Origin: an uncultured Granulosicoccus sp.
GTDB taxonomy: Bacteria; Pseudomonadota; Gammaproteobacteria; Granulosicoccales; Granulosicoccaceae
Assembly (NCBI GenBank): GCA_947492525.1
Contig: CANLNQ010000038.1
Coordinates: 1 to 51,566, forward strand
Length of the DNA: 51,566 bases
Direction of reading: 5' to 3'
Shown: positions 16,458 to 23,804 of the stretch, piece by piece
How the letters are laid out: each line of letters opens with the position of its first letter
Numbering within the stretch: the stretch's first letter is position 1
Program-made: the position numbers and the translations under genes
Notes under the pieces: model-generated
What the model was told of the DNA's origin: nothing
What the model saw: only the letters and a program-made list of their open reading frames with translations
Database searches by the model: none

Positions 16458-17801
16458 TCAGGACGTTCCATGAACGGGATCCAGTGTCGTGGCCAAGGCT
16501 AGCAGCAATTCCTCGCCCGCGTGGTCTGCGATGAACTGCATTCCCACGGGGAGCCCGTTGCATGTTCCGGCAGGACATGCAAGTCCTGGCAGACCGCTCG
16601 CATTGACCCAACCCGTATACACCGCATGCCCGCGGGGACCGGTCGGTTGTCCATCGATCGAATCGGGATAAGCTTCACCGGCTGGCCAGGGCGGTGCGGC
16701 AGCAGCAGGCGTCATCACGACATCATATCCCCACAGACCGCGGGCGGATTCGCGTAAAGCGAAGATGCGAGACAGGATGTCGTAGAGTGCCACGGCACTG
16801 ATCGTGGCGCCGCGATTCGCCATGCTCTGATACTTGTCGGCCGCTGCTGCCAGTACGGCGGGATCTTTCCAGCCCATGTGAGCGAGGCCAACTTCTGCGA
16901 TCTGGCTCCAGACTTCATTCACCGGATCGAGATCAACTGGCAAGGAGTCCTGCACGATCAGGTGACCCATGTCAGCCAGTCGTTCGATCGTCGATTCAAA
17001 GACGCCCCGAATACCGGAATCGCAGGGGGCGCTGTCGATCTGTGCGACTGCCAGGATGCGTAGTGGGCGAGGGTCCGGCAATGCGGCCTGGTCGGCGATC
17101 ACGCCATGAAACAGCCTCAGATCGCGTGCACTGCGCGTGATGGGGCCGACTGTTTCTAGATCGAGCAGGACCTGAGGCAGGCCACCGCCTCGACGAACAT
17201 TCCCGATCCCCGGTTTCAAACCCCAGAGCCCGGTATAGGCTGCTGGTCGGCGTATGGAGCCTCCACCATCGGTGCCTATACCTGCGACTGCCATCCCCGA
17301 TGCTACGGCAGAAACAACGCCGCCCGATGAGCCGCCTGGTGTCAGCGAAGGGTTGTAGGGGTTGCGTGTGACACCGAAAGTGGTATTGCCTGTATAGCCT
17401 TCAACAGCGAACTCTGGTGTATTGGCCATCCCCAATATGATCGCACCTGCCTTGCGTAGTGCGGCTATAGGCACTTCATCGTGATCAGATACTCTGTCTG
17501 CCAATACACGGTTGCCCCAGGCAGCTGACAGCCCATCGCACACGAGATTGTCCTTGACAATGATGGGTACACCGTCGAGCGCCCCTATAGGTGTGCCGCT
17601 CTGCCAGCGTTTTCGTGATTCGCATGCTCTGTCGAGTACATCGATCGCCCTGGCAGAATAGGCATTGAGAATGGGGTTGATCTGCTCTATGCGTTCGAGG
17701 TGCGACTCCGCTACGGAGAGTGGGTCGCAGAGCCCTTCACGATAGGACGCCAGTAACTCGGTCGCGTCTGCAGTCTGTGGTACAAGGTCGGCCACTGTCA
17801 T
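16458..17801 (-). CDS. Amidase-signature hydrolase
   Basis: A 447-residue amidase of the GatA/AS family, hydrolysing an amide bond in an unknown small substrate. The Ser-cisSer-Lys triad is visible: Lys83 in VPIIVKDN, Ser158 in TPGGSSGG and the nucleophile Ser182 in GTDGGGSIRRPAA. I start at ATG 17801, which overlaps the stop of the TRAP large permease by one base (TAATG) and has AGAGG upstream; an earlier in-frame ATG at 17843 lies inside that gene. It is the last gene of a minus-strand run: decarboxylase/racemase-like enzyme, TRAP binding protein, two TRAP membrane subunits, amidase. It is not a GatA subunit, because no gatB or gatC is nearby. The context suggests it acts on the transported compound. 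Confidence 0.9.
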   Translation of the reverse strand: MTVADLVPQTADATELLASYREGLCDPLSVAESHLERIEQINPILNAYSARAIDVLDRACESRKRWQSGTPIGALDGVPIIVKDNLVCDGLSAAWGNRVLADRVSDHDEVPIAALRKAGAIILGMANTPEFAVEGYTGNTTFGVTRNPYNPSLTPGGSSGGVVSAVASGMAVAGIGTDGGGSIRRPAAYTGLWGLKPGIGNVRRGGGLPQVLLDLETVGPITRSARDLRLFHGVIADQAALPDPRPLRILAVAQIDSAPCDSGIRGVFESTIERLADMGHLIVQDSLPVDLDPVNEVWSQIAEVGLAHMGWKDPAVLAAAADKYQSMANRGATISAVALYDILSRIFALRESARGLWGYDVVMTPAAAAPPWPAGEAYPDSIDGQPTGPRGHAVYTGWVNASGLPGLACPAGTCNGLPVGMQFIADHAGEELLLALATTLDPVHGTS

Positions 17802-19099
17802 TATCCGATGGCCTCTGGTAGCCAGGTCGCGATCGAAGGCCACAGGATCAGGGCAGAGGTAAACAGAAGCATGATGAGCGCGTAAGGCAGCGCACCTGTA
17901 ACCACATCCATGAAAGGGCCCTTGTCACTTCTTACCCCGTGAACCACATACAGGTTCATGCCAACGGGGGGCGTGATCATGCCCAGTTCGCACATCAGTA
18001 CGACGAAGATTCCGAACCATACGGGATCGATACCGGCCGAAACGATGATGGGGACGACGATGGGTATGGTCAGTACCTGCATGGACAGCACATCCATGAA
18101 CATGCCGAGCACCAGATAGAACGCCACCAGTACAAAGAGCAACTCGACTGGCGTCAGCCCGAGACCTTCGACCCATGACGACATCACCTGTGTGATGCCC
18201 CCGAGTGCAAGTGTCAGGTTGAGGGTGAATGCTGCAACGATGATCAGCAGAATCATCCCGCTTGTCTTTGCAGTCATTCGGAAACAGGTATCGAGCAGTT
18301 CGATGTTCAGCTTGCCTTCGGCCCAGACGAATCCGAGTGCAACCATGACCGCCAGAGCTGCACTTTCGGTTGGAGTGGCTATGCCGAAGTAGATCGACCC
18401 CATGACGATGAGAAACACGGTGCCGGCCGGGACAAGGTGTTTCAGTGACTCAAGTTTTGCTTGCAGGGGAACATCTGATTCCTGAAATCCACCGCCCGGG
18501 GACAGAATGTCCTGCACGGCGATGAAAACCATGAAGCTGAGGGTCAGCAGAATGCCGGGAATTATTCCTGCGACGAACAGCTGTCCAACCGAGACGCTGG
18601 CGAGAGAGCCATAGACCAGAAGGTTCACCGACGGAGGAATCAGAATACCCAGAGTACCGCCTGCTGCCAGCGAGCCAAGCGAGCGAGATGGTCGATATTG
18701 TCGTTCAGTCAATGCAGGCAATGCCACTGTACCGACCGTTGCCGCAGTAGCGACTGAGGAACCAGACGTTGCGGCAAAGAGCGAACAACAGCCGATATTG
18801 GTATGCAAAAGACCACCCGGTAGCCGCCCGAGCCACAATGCCAGCGTGGCATACATGCGATCGGCGAGACCCGAACGTAGCAGTAGCTCTCCCAGAAGGA
18901 TGAAAAGCGGAATAGCCGTCAGAACAGGCTCATTCGACGTACCCCACAATACCGGCCCCATGCTCTTCAACAAGGCCGGTCCATACAGAATCATGCCGCC
19001 AGCCACTCCTGTCACAACCATTATCGTGGCGACTGGCAGGCCGGCAAGCAGCAGGCCCATCATGGCCAGAAAGCCCACGAACACATCAAGAATGCTCAT
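17801..19099 (-). CDS. TRAP transporter large membrane subunit (DctM family)
   Basis: The 432-residue protein is the transport channel of a tripartite ATP-independent periplasmic system, driven by a sodium gradient in characterised members. About twelve hydrophobic helices can be seen. Typical DctM segments include IPLFILLGELLLRSGLADRM, AATSGSSVATAATVG, GGTLGILIPPSVNLLVYG and LGMITPPVGMNLYVVHG. It is encoded one base after the small subunit, and its stop overlaps the amidase start, so the operon is tightly coupled. The substrate is unknown; the accompanying enzymes point to an organic acid or amide. Confidence 0.95.
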   Translation of the reverse strand: MSILDVFVGFLAMMGLLLAGLPVATIMVVTGVAGGMILYGPALLKSMGPVLWGTSNEPVLTAIPLFILLGELLLRSGLADRMYATLALWLGRLPGGLLHTNIGCCSLFAATSGSSVATAATVGTVALPALTERQYRPSRSLGSLAAGGTLGILIPPSVNLLVYGSLASVSVGQLFVAGIIPGILLTLSFMVFIAVQDILSPGGGFQESDVPLQAKLESLKHLVPAGTVFLIVMGSIYFGIATPTESAALAVMVALGFVWAEGKLNIELLDTCFRMTAKTSGMILLIIVAAFTLNLTLALGGITQVMSSWVEGLGLTPVELLFVLVAFYLVLGMFMDVLSMQVLTIPIVVPIIVSAGIDPVWFGIFVVLMCELGMITPPVGMNLYVVHGVRSDKGPFMDVVTGALPYALIMLLFTSALILWPSIATWLPEAIG

Positions 19100-19100
19100 G

Positions 19101-19655
19101 TCATCGCTCCTGGAGTTTTTCGAGTTCTTCGCTCAGGTCATCCTCAGCAGATCTCGGATTGAACTCCTCGGCCAGGCGAGAGTACTGCCCTTGCATGAAG
19201 AGCCGTGTTGCGCGCCCTGCTGATAGAAATGAGCAAAAGGCGAAGACCACGAGACCGGCGTACCAGGCTGATTGAGGCCAGATGAGCGGTGTTCGCCAGG
19301 GCGTGGCAGCCGTTGAGCGATATTCCAGTGTGTCGGTAATCACGAACCAACCCACGTACAGGAAGAAGAGGCCAATCAAGGCAAGTGAAATGACAGAGAG
19401 CCAGTCGATGAGAGCTTGCAGTTTCACCGTCATGCGTGAGTGCAAGACATCAATGCGAATATGGGCGCGATCGATCATGGCCACGATGAATGCCAGTGAT
19501 GCGCCGATGGCAAGAACATAACCGCCCAGCTCATCCGCTCCCTGCAGGGAGGTATTGAACAATTTGCGCAGCACAGTCTCCAGTGCTATGAAGGCTGACA
19601 GGAAAATCAATGCCCATCCGAACAAACGGCTGATCAAGGTGGCCAGGCGATCCAT
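19101..19655 (-). CDS. TRAP transporter small membrane subunit (DctQ family)
   Basis: A 184-residue protein with four predicted membrane helices, the usual size of DctQ subunits. Near residue 40 it has LQGADELGGYVLAIGASLAF, the typical 'DE--GY----' motif of the family, followed by a charged RAHIRIDVL segment. DctQ associates with DctM to form the membrane part that accepts substrate from the periplasmic binding protein. The C-terminus after the last helix is acidic (SAEDDLSEELEKLQE). The gene lies between the binding-protein gene, from which it is separated by a GC hairpin, and dctM. Confidence 0.92.
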   Translation of the reverse strand: MDRLATLISRLFGWALIFLSAFIALETVLRKLFNTSLQGADELGGYVLAIGASLAFIVAMIDRAHIRIDVLHSRMTVKLQALIDWLSVISLALIGLFFLYVGWFVITDTLEYRSTAATPWRTPLIWPQSAWYAGLVVFAFCSFLSAGRATRLFMQGQYSRLAEEFNPRSAEDDLSEELEKLQER

Positions 19656-19681
19656 GGAAAGTCTCCGGAGTCAGGGTAGAG

Positions 19682-19702
19682 CCCGGGCCGGTTCGGCCCG
19701 GG
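19682..19702 (-). terminator. GC-rich hairpin between TRAP binding-protein and membrane genes
   Basis: A perfect 9-base-pair stem (CCCGGGCCG / CGGCCCGGG) with a 3-base loop sits 9 bases after the stop of the binding-protein gene and about 27 bases before the small-subunit start. No T-run follows on the minus strand, so it is more likely a partial attenuator or a 3'-end-stabilising processing signal than a full terminator. Confidence 0.7.
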
Positions 19703-19710
19703 ATAGTCAT

Positions 19711-20742
19711 TTACAGGCCGCGCGCCGTTCCGACTGATTCAAGCCAGGCATCGGAGCAGCCAGGATTGGAGACATCGCATACTTCCTTCCAGGCAGGGAA
19801 TGAGACATTGGGAACGGCTGTACCCACCAGTTCCTTGTCCTCTGCAGTGGGTTCGATCAGAACAAGGTCGTAGGGCGTGCCGGTTTCACACGGCTCGGCA
19901 CCCGTGTTGCAACGCACCGCGTCAGTGAATAATTCTTCCGAATAGGTCCAGATTCTTTCACTCAACTTGTCGAATCCGGCTTGTAGTTTTTCCTGTTGTT
20001 CCGGGGTCAGACTTTTCCAGGTATCCAGGTTTATGCCGTAACCGTTCATCGCGAGTTGGAAGGCGATGGGCATCGTATACGAACTGACTTCAGGCCAGCC
20101 AGCCGAATTGGCTGATGACGGTCCGGTTATCGCGCAATCGATGACGCCTCGGGCCAGCGATTGCTGGACTTCAGGAAAACCGATCGGTACGGGTGTACCA
20201 CCCACGAGCGAAACGAATTCGGCCAGGTTCTGGTCATACACACGTACTTTCAGACCGGCGAGATCGGCCAGAGAACCGATTTCGGGCTCGCAGAACAGGA
20301 CCTGTGGACCGAAGGGCCAGACTCCGAGCAGCTTGGTATTGAAGCGCTCCTGAAGGCGTGCATCGACCACGGGTGCAAACGCCGCAACCGTGTTCTGGCC
20401 TGTTGCATAGTCCGGGTTCAGGCCGACAAGGTCCAGGCCCAGAATGGTTGGTTCGTCTCGCGATACCTGGCTCAGTCGAAGAGAGACGATATCGAACAAG
20501 CCGTCCTTGAGTATGCGAAGTTGCTCGGTGTCCTTTATGCCTGTGACGTCCACTGGCTGATAGTCCGCGGTAAAGCCGTCGAGGCCAGTCTCCTCGGCAA
20601 AGTTTTCGAAGAACGGCTGTTCGACATTCTTCTGTATAAGCCCGGTTGCCACCGGCTGTCCCATTACACGCAGATTCTCTGCGCCGGCAGTCGTGCTCAG
20701 TATGGCCAGCGCCGCGGCGCAGGCGGTGATTTCATGTTTCAT
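19711..20742 (-). CDS. TRAP transporter periplasmic substrate-binding protein (DctP-like)
   Basis: The 343-residue protein starts with a signal peptide (MKHEITACAAALAILSTTAGA, cleavage after AGA). The mature part is the extracytoplasmic receptor of the TRAP system, with a typical central segment SLADLAGLKVRVYDQNLAEF and the conserved Arg (KVRVYD) that contacts carboxylates in DctP proteins. ALARGVIDCAITGP and the downstream helix fit the second lobe. Several cysteines occur in the C-terminal part (RCNTGAEPCETG, EVCDVSNPGC), which could form disulfides in the periplasm. The gene starts 21 bases after the enzyme gene upstream. The substrate is unknown, probably an organic acid. Confidence 0.93.
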   Translation of the reverse strand: MKHEITACAAALAILSTTAGAENLRVMGQPVATGLIQKNVEQPFFENFAEETGLDGFTADYQPVDVTGIKDTEQLRILKDGLFDIVSLRLSQVSRDEPTILGLDLVGLNPDYATGQNTVAAFAPVVDARLQERFNTKLLGVWPFGPQVLFCEPEIGSLADLAGLKVRVYDQNLAEFVSLVGGTPVPIGFPEVQQSLARGVIDCAITGPSSANSAGWPEVSSYTMPIAFQLAMNGYGINLDTWKSLTPEQQEKLQAGFDKLSERIWTYSEELFTDAVRCNTGAEPCETGTPYDLVLIEPTAEDKELVGTAVPNVSFPAWKEVCDVSNPGCSDAWLESVGTARGL

Positions 20743-20763
20743 GGAGTCTCTCCTGATCGAGTT

Positions 20764-21549
20764 TCAAGGTTGTGCTGATAGGGTGTCAATTTGTGCCACG
20801 TGCTTGAACACGCTTCCCCAGCCGGTAATTCGTGATGGGTCGAGGCCAACACTGTGCAGGCAATAGGCGGTGGTGACGGCAACGGAGTCAAGAACGGGGA
20901 TACCGCAGGATTCTTCGATGTGTTGGGCGACAGTTGCTCCGCGGAAGTTCGTGCAGACGACTGCAATGGCTTCGGGCCGGGACTCCGCTACGGTTTCGAT
21001 CAGGGAGCCCACCTGTTCTGGCGGATAGGTGGCAAAACTGTAGTTGCCCTTGTCTTCGAGGCGACGTTCGGCGACTACCTGGATGCCCTGAGCATCGTAG
21101 TTGGCTACGATCCTCTCCTGTATCTCTCCCATATAGGGGGTGACCAGCCCCAGTCGCGTGATTCCCATGTGGCGCAGCAGCGCATCGTAGGCAAGCATGG
21201 TGGAGGTCGCTGGAACGCCGGTTCTCTCTGTGATTGCAGCACAGAGTGCGCGGTCCTTTTCAAGTCCCAGCCATGAGGCAGAGGTACCATTCCATGCGAT
21301 CAAGTGAGGATTGGCTTCTGCCAGTCGTTCAGCTGCTTCGAGAATGGGTTCCATGATGAATTGAGACTGCGATGCCTCGGACATGGAAATCTCCACCACG
21401 CGGAATCGCCCGAAATGCGCACTTGCCTCACCGCCAAGTGCTGCGAACATGGCCGAGGTATAGGGCTCGAGCACCGTATTGGAGGAGGGCGTCAGCATGC
21501 CTATTCGGCGGCCATCGATCAGCGGGTAAGTCACGATACTGACCGCCAT
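20764..21549 (-). CDS. Asp/Glu racemase superfamily enzyme, arylmalonate-decarboxylase-like
   Basis: A 261-residue enzyme of the Asp/Glu racemase - maleate isomerase - arylmalonate decarboxylase superfamily. Racemases and maleate isomerases use two catalytic cysteines. Here the first position is glycine (Gly88 in LIAWNGTSASWLG) and only the second cysteine is kept (Cys199 in IAVVCTNFRGATV). That is the pattern of bacterial arylmalonate decarboxylase (GTSLSFYRG and a single Cys), so decarboxylation or another one-cysteine reaction is more likely than racemisation. There is no signal peptide, so it is cytosolic. It is the first gene of the TRAP/amidase operon and divergent from a LysR regulator with an operator-like dyad between. 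The true substrate is unknown. Confidence 0.82.
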   Translation of the reverse strand: MAVSIVTYPLIDGRRIGMLTPSSNTVLEPYTSAMFAALGGEASAHFGRFRVVEISMSEASQSQFIMEPILEAAERLAEANPHLIAWNGTSASWLGLEKDRALCAAITERTGVPATSTMLAYDALLRHMGITRLGLVTPYMGEIQERIVANYDAQGIQVVAERRLEDKGNYSFATYPPEQVGSLIETVAESRPEAIAVVCTNFRGATVAQHIEESCGIPVLDSVAVTTAYCLHSVGLDPSRITGWGSVFKHVAQIDTLSAQP

Positions 21550-21638
21550 GTGTGAAGGCGATGCAGCCTGTCATGAACCTGGATCGGGCTGACAAATTCG
21601 TGAATCACGCTTGACTCCAGCAGGGCTTCGCCGTGCAG

Positions 21639-21658
21639 TTGAAAAATGGAATTTTCAA
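21639..21658. promoter_or_regulatory. LysR-type operator dyad between the divergent transcripts
   Basis: A perfect inverted repeat TTGAAAA-N6-TTTTCAA of 20 bases lies between the decarboxylase-like gene (minus strand, start 21549) and the LysR gene (plus strand, start 21771). It contains the T-N11-A arrangement typical of LysR regulator sites. It is the best-formed dyad in this 221-base region. Confidence 0.6.
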
Positions 21659-21770
21659 GTACCGTTTGGCAACTTCAGGAACAGCGTAGCGGAACGGTGG
21701 ATTGCCATCTACGACCAAATCTGTAATCCTGCGTTCTCGAAATGAGAATGCTCGCGATATCCCAGAGACC

Positions 21771-22775
21771 ATGAAACTTCGCCTCTTACCGCGTCAATTG
21801 CTATATATTGCCGCGGTTGCTGAATACGGGTCGGTGCAGGCGGCGTCGCGTGCGCTTGGCATCGCCGCGTCGGCAATAGACCGTCATGTCAAGTCGATGG
21901 AAGCTGAATCACGCGTGCCCCTGTTCGAACGTTTGCCCCGCGGAATGCGTCCCACGGCAGCGGGCGAGGCTGTTGTCGTGATGGCGCGTCGCTGGAGCTC
22001 TGACGCGGAACGGCTGGAGAATGCCTTGTCGGAGATGCGCGGAATCGATTACGGCAGCGTTCGGGTAGCGACGATGGACAGTCTGTCCAACGGTGTTCTA
22101 GATGATCTTCATGCCTGGCTTCGTGTCGAACATCCTTACATTCGATTGACGCTGGAGATTGTCACACCCACTGATGCCGCTCGAGCGCTGGACGAAGGCT
22201 CGGTAGAGGTCGTCATGGCATTCAACCTGCCGCGACTGCGCCACCAGCATGTGTACTGGGCTGATGAATTACACTTGGGTTGTATTGTCGCGCCCGATCA
22301 TCCATTGGCGGTAGAGGCTGAGATTTCACTCGAGAAAGTCAGTGGACATGCCCTGGTCTCGCAGAGCAAGATGCTGCCGATGAGGCAGTATCTGGATAAC
22401 CGGTATGCCTGGTTCTTTGCCGAGAATACCCCTGTTCTTACATCGAATTCGCTACAACTGCTGAAGCAGGCACTCCGACGAGGTGATGTTGCCATGATCA
22501 CGTCCGAGCTCGATGTACTCCCTGAGCTGGCACAGGAGTCGCTGCTGTTTCTACCGCTCAACGATAAATCGCTCTCGTCCCCGACGATCTCTGTCGTGAT
22601 TGACGAACGTCGCCCCTTGTCTCGTGCAGCGAGGTTGGTTGCTGATTTTCTGGTCACACGGACAAAGACTCTGCTGGCAGAAACAAGACGTGGTGCATCA
22701 GCCCAAGTGACAGCTGACTTCCCCGAAACCGGCGATCCTTCCCAGAACGTCGGTGCCCGGACCAAAGAAAAGTAA
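21771..22775 (+). CDS. LysR-family transcriptional regulator
   Basis: A 334-residue regulator from ATG 21771. The N-terminal winged helix-turn-helix (QLLYIAAVAEYGSVQAASRALGIAASAIDRHVKSME) is standard LysR, followed by the two-lobed inducer-binding domain (GSVRVATMDSLSNGVLDDLHAW onward). An in-frame ATG at 21702 would add 23 unrelated residues. It is divergent from the decarboxylase/TRAP/amidase operon and likely controls it in response to the transported compound. The last 78 bases overlap the 3' end of the convergent hydratase gene. This gives the protein a low-complexity tail (residues about 305-334) that other LysR proteins lack. Confidence 0.92.
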   Translation: MKLRLLPRQLLYIAAVAEYGSVQAASRALGIAASAIDRHVKSMEAESRVPLFERLPRGMRPTAAGEAVVVMARRWSSDAERLENALSEMRGIDYGSVRVATMDSLSNGVLDDLHAWLRVEHPYIRLTLEIVTPTDAARALDEGSVEVVMAFNLPRLRHQHVYWADELHLGCIVAPDHPLAVEAEISLEKVSGHALVSQSKMLPMRQYLDNRYAWFFAENTPVLTSNSLQLLKQALRRGDVAMITSELDVLPELAQESLLFLPLNDKSLSSPTISVVIDERRPLSRAARLVADFLVTRTKTLLAETRRGASAQVTADFPETGDPSQNVGARTKEK

Positions 22776-23432
22776 ACCGGACAATGTGCCTGTGATCACG
22801 ATCTGGCCTGGTTGCAGACCGCCACAATGGTCGCCTGCGTGATCCAGGAAAAGCGACAACATGGCCAGGGCAGAGCCTCCGGGTACGGTTACCGGGCCAT
22901 CGACGATCTGTTGTCCTCCGCAGTTCAGGAAAGCCTCGACAGTGCTGAAGTCTTTGCCGTCCCAATCCTCGAGTACTGGTCCGACCACAAGTCCAGCGTT
23001 AACCTGCATGTCTGCGAGCTTCATCAGCGGGTCGTGATCGGCGCCAGCCAGGCGTGTGTCCACCAGTTCCAGAACAATACGTGGGCGAAAGTACTTGCCG
23101 GGTGCGTCAAGGTGACTTGGTAGCGTATCCGAGATCAGTTCGAATCCGATTTCCAGTTCAATGCCCATCCGGTCGGCAGTCTGAACAACTGAACCTGACG
23201 GCAGCACACCGTCCGCGGTGATGGGAGCGATGACAGGGCTTCCCTCGGCACGTCTTGCCACTTTGAAACCGCCAACAGCGCCAAGTGATGACTGTACCTG
23301 CTGCTGTACCTTCAGTGCGGTCGCATAATCAGGTGTGGGGAATCGTGAAACGTCTGCTCGGTGTCCAGAACGGCGTGCGTCGATCAGAGCGCGGGAGAGT
23401 TCAAGAGTCGTATCTTCAGGCAAGGCTGTCAT
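22698..23432 (-). CDS. FAH-family hydratase (2-oxopent-4-enoate hydratase-like)
   Basis: A 244-residue protein of the fumarylacetoacetate hydrolase / 2-keto-4-pentenoate hydratase superfamily, which hydrates or cleaves 2-oxo acids using a divalent metal. The metal-binding acidic pair appears in MGIELEIGFEL, and IVLELVDTRLAG and PGQIVITGTLSGLLFFGPG follow at the usual places. Family members work in meta-cleavage or related acid degradation. The gene converges on the LysR gene with a 78-base overlap and has its own start 372 bases before the M35 protease gene on the other strand. A role with the TRAP/decarboxylase module is plausible but rests only on proximity. Confidence 0.85.
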   Translation of the reverse strand: MTALPEDTTLELSRALIDARRSGHRADVSRFPTPDYATALKVQQQVQSSLGAVGGFKVARRAEGSPVIAPITADGVLPSGSVVQTADRMGIELEIGFELISDTLPSHLDAPGKYFRPRIVLELVDTRLAGADHDPLMKLADMQVNAGLVVGPVLEDWDGKDFSTVEAFLNCGGQQIVDGPVTVPGGSALAMLSLFLDHAGDHCGGLQPGQIVITGTLSGLLFFGPGTDVLGRIAGFGEVSCHLG

Positions 23433-23804
23433 CGATGGTTTCCCTGTTCAGGTTTCCAGAAGGATAAAGCGCATACGGCTGCGACTACCGGGCGTTCGGC
23501 GTCATTACCGTCTACAGCGACACCCGGCAGGTGATGTCATGTTCGGATCCTGTCCGGCGAATCATATCGCAGATAGTGGACATGACGGCGCGGCTGCCCG
23601 GTGGCAGCCAACACCTCCAGGCCGGCGTATCGAGCCTGTCTATCTGCCGATTCAGCAGTTTGTGAGCAGTTGGGCAGCTTTCCGGACACGTTGCTGTTCG
23701 CCGACGCAGAAATGTGATGGGTCCGCATGATGCGGGAACGGAAAGGTTCGGGCGGCAGTAACTCGTTATAATCCGTCCAAAGAGGTTGAATTCGAGAAGA
23801 CTGG
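23433..23804. other. Intergenic region between divergent hydratase and protease genes
   Basis: No convincing gene. A perfect TATAAT occurs at 23767-23772, 33 bases before the protease start, and could be its -10 element, although no good -35 lies 17 bases upstream. A 101-codon minus-strand open frame overlapping the protease start (23512-23817) lacks family resemblance and codon bias. Confidence 0.5.

Noticed and set aside
20764..21549. Aspartate/glutamate racemase or maleate isomerase call
   Set aside because: The first of the two catalytic cysteines needed for these reactions is replaced by glycine.
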